From CAIYRG01 sp965247505 (GTDB lineage: Bacteria > Pseudomonadota > Alphaproteobacteria > Micropepsales > Micropepsaceae), in NCBI GenBank assembly GCA_965247505.1, contig OZ252020.1:1922001-1986000 (forward strand): a stretch of DNA of 64,000 nucleotides. Reading direction: 5' to 3'. This document shows, in pieces, positions 44,937 through 51,885 of this stretch (positions are counted from its first letter, which is position 1; every line of letters starts with the position of its first letter). A model generated the notes under the pieces. The model saw only the letters and a program-made list of their open reading frames with translations, did not search any database and was not told the origin of the DNA. The position numbers and the translations under genes were made by a program.

Positions 44937-45785
44937 ATGTCTGCTACCCATAACCTCTCAAGCGCCGGCATAGGGTTACGTGCCCCCCACGTTGCCGCAT
45001 TTCAGGCGCTCCGTCCTCATGTACCATTCTTAGAAGTTCACAGCGAAAATCACATCTGCGGCGGGCCGATGCGCGCCGCGCTTCATGACCTTCGGCCCGA
45101 TTATCCGATATCGCTCCACTGCGTGGGCCTGTCCATTGGATCGGCGCACGGGATTGATCGCGAGCATCTGGAACGCATTCGCGTACTTGCCGATGAAATC
45201 GACGCCTTTCTTGTTTCGGATCATCTCTCAGTGTCGAATCTTGCCGGGCTCTATACCAACGATCTCATTCCCTTTCCCCTTGTCGAAGAAACGCTTTCTA
45301 TGGCTGCGGCGCATGTCGATTAGATCCAAGACACGCTCGACCGCCAAATGCTTGTCGAGAACCCTTCTTGCTATATTGGGTATTCCCAGGGCGAAATGGA
45401 TGAAGGCATTTTTCTTTCGGAGCTCGCACGCCGAACGGGATGCGGAATTTTGTGCGACGTCAATAATATTTTTGTGACCGCCAGCAATCGCGGAACCTCC
45501 CCGCATGATTTGCTTTCACGCTTTGCGCGCTCCGCCGTGAAGCAAATTCACATCGCGGGCCATGCCACGGAAGAGGACGAAAACGGAATGGTCCTTGTTG
45601 ATACACACGACCGCCGCCCCTGCGACGAGGTGCTGGCGCTCTACGCGACCGCTATGGAAAAATTTGATGATGTCCCAGCGCTTGTCGAATGGGACAGCCA
45701 GCTGCCCGAGTTAAGTGTTCTCTTAGACGAGGCTGCGCGCGTTCAAACCCATGTTAAGACTGAGCCCGCGTATGCTTACGCTTGA
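44937..45785 (+). pseudogene. bufB: bufB (DUF692, multinuclear iron oxidase) with in-frame TAG
   Basis: A 282-codon frame for the DUF692/MNIO enzyme that modifies bufferin Cys. The front reads IGLRAPHVAAFQALRPHVPF, EVHSENHICGGPM and ISLHCVGLSIGSAHG, and the back LVENPSCYIGYSQGE, CGILCDVNNIFVTASN, QIHIAGHATE and VEWDSQLPELSVLLDE. Both halves lie in the same frame, but codon 129 (45321-45323) is TAG between HVD and IQDTLDRQ. Homologues have Gln at this site as I recall, so a single CAG-to-TAG change is the simplest cause. A 128-residue N-terminal fragment would lack most iron ligands. Confidence 0.88.
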
Positions 45786-46467
45786 GAACGCACAAATTCG
45801 CATGCGTGACGCCCTCCTCTCGAAAGAGCCTGCACCGCTGGGCGATCTGTTCGGACAAACTGCGCCGCGTTTTGAAATTTATCGGAGGCATTTCATCCAC
45901 TCGATCACCGCGTCGTTGGAAAAGACTTTTCCGGCTGTCGTAAACCTTGTCGACGAACGATTTTTTGCCTTCGCCGCAGATCGTTTCATTCGTGCTCATC
46001 CTCCCACCTCACCCTGCCTTTTTGAATATGGAGGGGAGCTACCAGGTTTCTTGGAAGCGTTCCCCGCCTGCGCGTCGCTGCCCTATTTGGGCGATGTCGC
46101 GCGCTTGGAATGGGCAATGCATTGCGTATTTCATGCGGACGATGCGAACGAGGAATTTCTCTCGCCGGGCTTGAATCTTTTCTCGTCTCGTTGGCCAGTA
46201 GACGCGATTTGGCGTGTTGCTATGGGCCGCACTGAGGGCCCCGTCGATATGAACTCAGGCAAAGCATGGGTTCTCATCTATCGCGACGAGAGCGAAGTAA
46301 AATTTGAGTCTCTTTCGCATGCGGGTTTTGTATTTCACACAAACATTATGGAGCGTGGCGAAACATTCGTAGCGCACGCCGAAGCGCGAAGAGTTGATTC
46401 CAATTTCGACAAGAGCAAAGCGCTCGCACAGTTTGGGCGGGCCAGCAATCAAATAGTCAAATTTTAA
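45772..46467 (+). CDS. bufC: BufC (DUF2063) bufferin-modification partner
   Basis: A 231-residue protein. The N-terminal DUF2063 domain (AQIRMRDALLSKEPAPLGDL, FEIYRRHFIHSITASLEKTF, FAADRFIRAHPPTSPCLFEY) is the recognition partner that presents the peptide to BufB, and a beta-rich C-terminal domain follows. I start it at 45772 (MLTLENAQ), which overlaps the bufB end by 14 bases; 45751 is possible but less likely. The frame is intact even though bufB is interrupted. Confidence 0.9.
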   Translation: MLTLENAQIRMRDALLSKEPAPLGDLFGQTAPRFEIYRRHFIHSITASLEKTFPAVVNLVDERFFAFAADRFIRAHPPTSPCLFEYGGELPGFLEAFPACASLPYLGDVARLEWAMHCVFHADDANEEFLSPGLNLFSSRWPVDAIWRVAMGRTEGPVDMNSGKAWVLIYRDESEVKFESLSHAGFVFHTNIMERGETFVAHAEARRVDSNFDKSKALAQFGRASNQIVKF

Positions 46468-46482
46468 AACGAAAGAATCTAG

Positions 46483-46959
46483 ATGACCGATATAGAAACA
46501 TCGCCGACTATCATGACGCGGCTAAGAAATATTATTAACTGGTTGGAATGCCTTCCCTTATGGCCGATTCAAACACTTGCGCGTATCGGTGTCGCCGCGG
46601 GTTTTTATAACTCGGCGAAACTTAAATTGCAGAGCTGGGATATCACTCTGTTGCTATTTCAAAATGAGTATCAAGTTCCGCTTTTACCCTTCGATTTGGC
46701 GGCACGCATGGCGACAGCGGTGGAAATGGTTTTCTCGGTACTTCTGTTCGCTGGGCTCTTTTCGCGGCTGTCGACATTGCCGCTTCTGGGCGTCGCCGCA
46801 ATCATCCAAATATTTGTTTATCCCAACGCCTGGGGCCAGCATATGACCTGGACGGCATTGCTTCTTGTCGTGCTCTTCCGTGGGCCGGGGCCGCTCTCCG
46901 TCGGCTACCTCCTCTCCCGCTTGTTTGGTGGTAGCGGAGCAAGCGCCATGAAAACCTAA
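46483..46959 (+). CDS. bufD: BufD, DoxX-family membrane protein
   Basis: A 158-residue, four-helix DoxX/DUF417-like membrane protein. It has PIQTLARIGVAAGFYNSAKL, the conserved YQVPLLPFDLAARMATAVEM, then VLLFAGLFSRLSTLPLLGVA and WGQHMTWTALLLVVLFRGPG. It is the usual last gene of bufferin operons and presumably supports oxidation or quinone chemistry in the membrane. It follows bufC by 15 bases. Confidence 0.88.
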   Translation: MTDIETSPTIMTRLRNIINWLECLPLWPIQTLARIGVAAGFYNSAKLKLQSWDITLLLFQNEYQVPLLPFDLAARMATAVEMVFSVLLFAGLFSRLSTLPLLGVAAIIQIFVYPNAWGQHMTWTALLLVVLFRGPGPLSVGYLLSRLFGGSGASAMKT

Positions 46960-47087
46960 CGCGCATGCCCTTGCGTCTTCCTCACGTCCCTTCCACGATT
47001 GCCGATGGCTCGTCCGGCGCACAAATGCGTGCCGCGCGCCATCGCCGGTCTCCACATTTTCGCGTGGTTTATGAGGGGTAGAAAACT

Positions 47088-47240
47088 GTGAGCGGAGGTG
47101 AACGCGAACGCAGCGAAATGGACGGTTTGGACCGCGCCTGGTCGCAATTAATGGCGAAGGCACAGAGCGGAGACCAGTCCGCTTACGCAGACCTCCTAGC
47201 GCAAATTCTTCCGGTTCTCCGCGCGGTGGCGCGTCGGCCG
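47088..47240 (+). pseudogene. 5' fragment of an ECF sigma factor (SigF-like)
   Basis: From a GTG at 47088 the frame reads LDRAWSQLMAKAQSGDQSAY and ADLLAQILPVLRAVARR, the start of region 2 of SigF-type ECF sigma factors that often accompany bufferin genes. After about 50 residues the sigma-like character ends, and the frame runs into a terminator serving the opposite strand. Regions 2.3-4 and the anti-sigma gene (nrsF) are absent. The sigma factor cannot be made from this locus. Confidence 0.72.
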
Positions 47241-47259
47241 CATCATGCTCTCGCCTCGC

Positions 47260-47296
47260 AAAAAGAAAAAGCCGGGCACGAACGCCCGGCTTTTTT
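47260..47296. terminator. Bidirectional terminator
   Basis: Stem gccgggc/gcccggc (47271-47290) with a T run on each strand: tttttt at 47291-47296 on plus, and an A-rich tract at 47260-47270 that is T-rich on minus. It ends the secreted-protein genes on the minus strand and lies inside the frame of the sigma fragment. Confidence 0.85.
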
Positions 47297-47319
47297 GAAT
47301 GCTCTGTTTTATCCGAAGT

Positions 47320-47754
47320 TTAGGAAGCGTCGGCCGTTTTGGCAGTCAATGTGCAATTGACTTCCACCGGCTGCAACACCCGGTCTTCCATTACGCGGCG
47401 CTCGATCCGAACCTGCTCGAAACCGTCCTTCTCGCAAGAAATTTCTACATCGACCGAAGCAACGGATTTGTCGAAGCCGTCGAGCGTGTAGTGGCCGAGT
47501 ATGTTGGTTCTCACCGTTTTAATCTCGCCGCTGGTCTTAACCGTTGCGACCAGTGTCGCACCGTTGACGCCTCTTCCGCGCGCGTCGCGGATAAAGCCAA
47601 AATAGGGCGAGCCCATATTCGGGTTTGCTTGAAGCCCGTGCAGTGCGAGTTCCTCGAAGAAATCGCCGCCATTGGCGAGCGCCGGTGCAGCGCCGAACAT
47701 AAGGGCGGCGATCGCAACGCCTGCGCATAGTCCCGAAATCTTGCTCTGTCTCAC
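47320..47754 (-). CDS. Secreted CarboxypepD_reg-like protein (copy 1)
   Basis: A 144-residue secreted protein. A signal peptide (AGVAIAALMFGAAPALANG) is followed by GGDFFEELALHG and a single carboxypeptidase-regulatory-like beta-sandwich: YFGFIRDARGRGVNGATLVA, TNILGHYTLDGFDKSV and VDVEISCEKDGFEQVRI. These folds bind sugars or proteins, or serve as spacers. It is a paralogue of the next gene and shares its transcription direction towards the common terminator. The role is unknown. Confidence 0.78.
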   Translation of the reverse strand: MRQSKISGLCAGVAIAALMFGAAPALANGGDFFEELALHGLQANPNMGSPYFGFIRDARGRGVNGATLVATVKTSGEIKTVRTNILGHYTLDGFDKSVASVDVEISCEKDGFEQVRIERRVMEDRVLQPVEVNCTLTAKTADAS

Positions 47755-47811
47755 TGTCCTGTCTCCTCGTATATCCGAACGATGGAATTCAAACTTATGC
47801 TCTTTAAAAAT

Positions 47812-48255
47812 CTATGACGCCTCGGCCGCTACTGTCGACAAAATACAATTCGTTTCAATGGGCGCGCCTTCGTTGCGCTGCATTGAACGCCGTGCCGCAG
47901 AAACCTGAACATAGCCCGGCGCCTTACAGCTGATCTCGACTGTAGCGGGGTCTATGACCTTGTGGAACCCCAAAACCCGGTAATGCCCAATAACATCCGA
48001 TTTTACAGTCATCGCCGATCCACTAGGGAAAATTGTAGCGGACACGGAAGCACCATGAATGGTCCGGCCATTCACGTCACGCACGAAGCCGAAATAAGAC
48101 GGTCCGATATTGGCATCAGTTTGCGCCATCTGCTCGGCAAACTCCGCGAAGAAGTCGCCGCCATTGGCGAGCGCAGGCCCAGCACCTAAGCCGCAGCCCA
48201 GCGCGAGAGCGCCAGCTATAGTCAATTTCTGCACTGTTCTACGTGACCGTCTCAT
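47812..48255 (-). CDS. Secreted CarboxypepD_reg-like protein (copy 2)
   Basis: A 147-residue paralogue with signal peptide (IAGALALGCGLGAGPALANG), then GGDFFAEFAEQM and PSYFGFVRDVNGRTIHGASV, KSDVIGHYRVLGFHKVIDPA and VEISCKAPGYVQVSA. ATG at 48255 is chosen because AGGAAAG lies five bases before it; starts near 48290 and 48312 are also in frame. Both copies share the mature N-terminus NGGDFF and the CxxxxG-like ends, so this is a tandem duplication that has since diverged. Confidence 0.78.
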   Translation of the reverse strand: MRRSRRTVQKLTIAGALALGCGLGAGPALANGGDFFAEFAEQMAQTDANIGPSYFGFVRDVNGRTIHGASVSATIFPSGSAMTVKSDVIGHYRVLGFHKVIDPATVEISCKAPGYVQVSAARRSMQRNEGAPIETNCILSTVAAEAS

Positions 48256-48353
48256 AGGCTTTCCTGAAGCGGATTCTTTTAACAACATCATATTACCCGA
48301 AAAAGCTACCAAAATCTATAGTTTCAAGCCCAAATTACCCTCAAACTTCTAAA

Positions 48354-48701
48354 TTACTGCGGGTAGAAAAAGAACCGATCCGCGTAAATCATGAAGGCCA
48401 TTCCGGCCAAAGGACCCGCCCAGGCCAGCACTGGCCAGGTTTTTTCGATGATTTTCGCGGGTAACAACTGTGAAATGGCCCCCAACGCGACTCCGGCCAG
48501 GGCGGCATTGGCCATCCAGCCATACCAATGCATCGGGGGACCGATTTCGTCGCTTCCGAAGCCAAAAAACCAGATGAATTCGTTAACTGCCGGATAATAG
48601 GTAAAGGCCGGCCAATAGGCGCTGTTATACTCGAAGGCAGCCCCGTAATAGGCGGCGAACCCCAACGCGAAAGCGGGAAATGCGCGTTCCATCCAGTTCA
48701 T
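48354..48701 (-). CDS. Small membrane protein (three helices)
   Basis: A 115-residue, aromatic-rich membrane protein with about three helices (FPAFALGFAAYYGAAFEY, NAALAGVALGAISQLL, WAGPLAGMAFMIYAD). A periplasm-like loop has GPPMHWYGWM. It overlaps the upstream membrane gene by four bases (ATGA at 48698-48701), so the two form a coupled pair. I do not recognise the family. It sits between the secreted paralogues and the amine oxidase. Confidence 0.7.
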   Translation of the reverse strand: MNWMERAFPAFALGFAAYYGAAFEYNSAYWPAFTYYPAVNEFIWFFGFGSDEIGPPMHWYGWMANAALAGVALGAISQLLPAKIIEKTWPVLAWAGPLAGMAFMIYADRFFFYPQ

Positions 48702-49153
48702 AGCAGCCCCCTCACATTGTTCACGAAGTGCCCGCCGACAAAAGCAGTCCAAACCGCGAAGGTCAGAACCAATGTGGTACCGACCCGCCCCATCTTACTT
48801 TCCGGTTTTCTCTTCCAATAATACCAATAGGCAGGAAGCATCCCCAGCGCGATGGCGACGAAATGCTCTTTCAGCTCGAAAACGCCAATCGGCACGAGAT
48901 CGAGTAATGCTTCCAACGGTGGGCGAACCTGAATCCGATAGAAGATGTAAATATAGCCACCGAGAATGAAGGTGATGATGAAAAGAACGATGACGGCGTT
49001 GGTGTAGCTATGGCCGTGCACGCCCCGATAGGCGGCGATGAACCCTTGGTTCGCCGGTTTTCGCGGCCACACGCTCGTGACAGCTTGGTGCGTGAGCGCG
49101 CCCAAGAGCAAAAAGGCAAATATCCCGTGAAAGATTAACAATGTAACGGTCAT
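48698..49153 (-). CDS. Membrane protein with paired transmembrane histidines
   Basis: A 151-residue, four-helix membrane protein. Histidines at 9, 22, 46, 48, 97 and 142 lie in or beside helices (LLIFHGIFAFLLLGALTHQA, NAVIVLFIITFILGGYIYIF, VFELKEHFVAIALGML, FVGGHFVNN). His9 and His22 are 13 residues apart on the first helix, a spacing used for b-haem ligation in some cytochromes. A haem or quinone role is inference only. It is coupled to the three-helix gene downstream and stands beside the Tat-exported oxidase. Confidence 0.65.
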   Translation of the reverse strand: MTVTLLIFHGIFAFLLLGALTHQAVTSVWPRKPANQGFIAAYRGVHGHSYTNAVIVLFIITFILGGYIYIFYRIQVRPPLEALLDLVPIGVFELKEHFVAIALGMLPAYWYYWKRKPESKMGRVGTTLVLTFAVWTAFVGGHFVNNVRGLL

Positions 49154-49188
49154 GACCCCTCCCCGTAGGAATCTGTAAAATCAGCAAT

Positions 49189-50616
49189 CTACAATATTTC
49201 CTGCACCGTCCGTTCGGCGGACCAAAGTGCGCCCTCCATCCATCCGGGCCAAGGCGAAACATGTTCGCCCGCAAAGTGAATCCGCCCTTCGGGTTCCCAG
49301 CCTCTCGTCCCCCACCGCGTCATCTGACCCGGGTATGATACCGCGAATGCGCCGCGAGACCACCGATCATCGGTCCAATTTTGTGTAAATCCCTTCTGAT
49401 AATGGTCTTGAAGATCCGAAAAGGCCCCTTCGGCCATGGCAATGCCAAGGTTCAATTGCTCAGGAGCCTCCAGAGCCGCAAAGCGCTCGCGCATCGCAGG
49501 TTGCCCGCCCGCGGTCACCGAAAGAAGCCCATTCACGCTCAATTGACCGAAGCTCCCATCCCAAATCTCACAGGGCGCGGAGGTGCGCGCGGCGCCCGAA
49601 AGCCCCTGATCGCGCCAATAAGGCCTATCGGTTTGCAAAAGAAAGCGAATCGAGGAGCGATAGGGAATGTTCGAAATTATCTCTCGCTTTTCGGGAGACA
49701 ATGCGGGCTCCACCTCTATGTCGCGCAGCAGCGTAAAGGGGATCGCAATAATGGCCCGCGCGCCGGTTACGGTTTTGACCTCTCCGGCTTCGCGATAATG
49801 AACCTGCACATTCGTCGCGCTTTGCTCGAGTGCGGTCACCTCGCAATTGTAGCGAATATTGTCTTCCAACGCTTCGGCGAGCGCTCGCGGAAGACGATCC
49901 ATGCCCCCCTCAATTCTAAAATAGCCGCGCCCCGCACGATGAAGAAAAATTTGCCGCAACACATAGAGCGCGGAAATTTCGCTCGAATCTGCGCCGAGCG
50001 TTAGTAAGCGCACCGCCGCTTCGGAGGCGCCGCGCTCGCGCAGCCAGTTGGGCCAACTGGTTTCGTCGAATTGCGTCCAGCTTGCCAAAGCATCGGCGTC
50101 GATTTCGGTGCTGCGCAAATTTTCCGGCAAGCCTTCAAGATAAAGATTGGCCAGTGCGCCGGGACGCAGCCCGCGCTCGTCTGCGCGCAAATTTAGGGCC
50201 AGGCGCTCTCCAATATTCGCATCGTCCGAATAGGCGCTCGCGCTATCCGTTGCGAAAATCGTGTGACCTTCCGGCGGTGAAAACGGCACGAGGTTCAAAC
50301 CGAGTTTGTTCATCCAATGAAGAACAAAATGGTGAACATCGGAGATGCGCGCGGCACCCGCTTCGCCATATAATCCATTATCGAACCGCCCACGGATTGT
50401 ACGCACGCGTCCGCCGGCGACATCGCGTGCTTCCAAAACAATCATGCGCCGTCCGGTTTCGCGTAGACGATGTGCGGCTGTCAGACCGGCTAGACCAGCT
50501 CCAATGACGATGATCGTCGGCGGCCCCGCTGGAATCGCGCCACGCGCTATGGCCGGCGCGACAATGGCGGCTGCCCCACCGGACAAAACATCTCTACGGC
50601 GTATTGGGCGTGTCAT
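49189..50616 (-). CDS. Tat-exported flavin amine oxidase
   Basis: A 475-residue FAD enzyme of the monoamine/L-amino-acid oxidase fold. The twin-arginine leader (TRPIRRRDVLSGGAA) is followed by the dinucleotide motif IIVIGAGLAGLTAAHRLRE, then ARDVAGGRVRTI, the substrate-domain segment YFRIEGGMDRLPRALAE and C-terminal GRIHFAGEHVSPWPGWMEGA, the FAD-binding end. It would convert amines or amino acids to aldehydes or oxo acids in the periplasm. It is divergent from the binding-protein gene, with 103 bases between the starts. Confidence 0.9.
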   Translation of the reverse strand: MTRPIRRRDVLSGGAAAIVAPAIARGAIPAGPPTIIVIGAGLAGLTAAHRLRETGRRMIVLEARDVAGGRVRTIRGRFDNGLYGEAGAARISDVHHFVLHWMNKLGLNLVPFSPPEGHTIFATDSASAYSDDANIGERLALNLRADERGLRPGALANLYLEGLPENLRSTEIDADALASWTQFDETSWPNWLRERGASEAAVRLLTLGADSSEISALYVLRQIFLHRAGRGYFRIEGGMDRLPRALAEALEDNIRYNCEVTALEQSATNVQVHYREAGEVKTVTGARAIIAIPFTLLRDIEVEPALSPEKREIISNIPYRSSIRFLLQTDRPYWRDQGLSGAARTSAPCEIWDGSFGQLSVNGLLSVTAGGQPAMRERFAALEAPEQLNLGIAMAEGAFSDLQDHYQKGFTQNWTDDRWSRGAFAVSYPGQMTRWGTRGWEPEGRIHFAGEHVSPWPGWMEGALWSAERTVQEIL

Positions 50617-50719
50617 ATCAATTCTGTGCTAGCATCTTGTCTTGCCATGTTCAGGACAAAGTCTGTCGCTTACATACTACTATACTGATCAGCGACACTG
50701 GGAGAGTCTTGCCTCGATT

Positions 50720-51724
50720 ATGTCGATTTTTAGGACATTTACTATTTTCATTCTTTGTTTTGCGACAAGCGGCGCAATCGCGGGACCGCGTTTGGACGCC
50801 ATAAAGGCGCGTGGGACATTGAATTGCGGCGTTGCCATCGCCGAACCGGGCATGTCGGCGCAAAACGAGGCCGGTAATTTTTCCGGCTTTGAGCCCGATA
50901 TTTGCCGGGCGATCGCAGCTGCCATTTTCGGCGCTCCGAATGTCGACTTTTCTCCGACTGTGACTCTCAACGCGTTTCTTCAATCAGAAGACGTTGATCT
51001 GGTTATACGTGGATTGACGCGTTCTTACCGTCGCGATGTCAGCGGCAGCGTGCATTTTGGTCCGACCATTTTACATAATGGCCAGACTTTTCTAGTGCGC
51101 GCTTCGCTCGGCGCCCACAGTTTCGAAGATCTTTCGGGCAGAACGATTTGCGTGTCGTCGGATGTTTATGCCGACTTCTTTCCACCGCTGCAGCGTTATT
51201 TCGATGCCCATGGTTTGGTGTTTGACGGCATTGGAACCCAAACGCGCGCAGAATCGGAGGCAATTTTTTTCGCGGGTGAGTGCGATGCGATGGCCGCAGA
51301 TTATGCCGAGCTCGCGAGCGCAATTATCAAACATGCCGATGTCCCTGCAGATTTCATGATCCTTCCGGGACATATCGAAGAAGAACCGCTAGCGCCGCTC
51401 TTGCGCAAAGGCGACGACGAGTTTTATGCCATCGTTAGTTGGGCGATCTATGCGCTGATCAATGCCGAAGCGCTCGGCATTGACTCTGAAAATATCGATG
51501 CAATGCGTGCGAGCACGATAGTGGAAGTTACCTCATTCTTTCAGGAACCCCCGCCAAATTCGGGTTTTCACCCGCAATGGAGCGACGCGATTATCCGCAG
51601 CGTTGGGAATTATGGTGAGATATTCATGCGCCATCTTGGCAGTCCAGATGCGGCGAACCTTCCGCGCGGGCCCAACCGTTTGTGGCTTGAGGGCGGCCTT
51701 CTCTACGCGCCGCCGATACGCTAG
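50720..51724 (+). CDS. AapJ/BztA-like periplasmic substrate-binding protein, orphan
   Basis: A 334-residue protein of the family 3 solute-binding class. A signal peptide (FTIFILCFATSGAIAG) leads into LDAIKARGTLNCGVAIAEPG and GFEPDICRAIAAAIFG. The C-terminal GNYGEIFMRHL and GPNRLWLEGGLLYAPPIR are characteristic of general L-amino-acid binding proteins (AapJ/BztA). No permease or ATPase gene is near. It stands directly before the ThDP/cytochrome modules. It may deliver or sense substrate, or act like the orphan binding protein XoxJ of lanthanide methanol dehydrogenase clusters. Confidence 0.88.
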   Translation: MSIFRTFTIFILCFATSGAIAGPRLDAIKARGTLNCGVAIAEPGMSAQNEAGNFSGFEPDICRAIAAAIFGAPNVDFSPTVTLNAFLQSEDVDLVIRGLTRSYRRDVSGSVHFGPTILHNGQTFLVRASLGAHSFEDLSGRTICVSSDVYADFFPPLQRYFDAHGLVFDGIGTQTRAESEAIFFAGECDAMAADYAELASAIIKHADVPADFMILPGHIEEEPLAPLLRKGDDEFYAIVSWAIYALINAEALGIDSENIDAMRASTIVEVTSFFQEPPPNSGFHPQWSDAIIRSVGNYGEIFMRHLGSPDAANLPRGPNRLWLEGGLLYAPPIR

Positions 51725-51885
51725 CCCATCTCGTTGAAGCAACGCGGCTCATTGCCACGCGAATTGAGCTATCCGGCCTAGCCCCGCCGCATTTGCGCTG
51801 CTATTTTGATTGCCGAAAGAAATTGGACCTCATCGAAAAGATAAGGCGAACAAGCCGCTTATGCGGGCACCAGGGTAGAAAAATC

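Noticed and set aside
45321..45323. Possibility that TAG in bufB is recoded or read through
   Set aside because: TAG is used as a normal stop by other intact genes in the window (for example the response regulator, macB-type fusion and thiE-like genes), and no recoding element is seen.
46684..47163. A minus-strand frame of 159 codons over bufD and the sigma fragment
   Set aside because: Shadow frame with Arg/His/Pro-rich sequence opposite a conserved DoxX gene.
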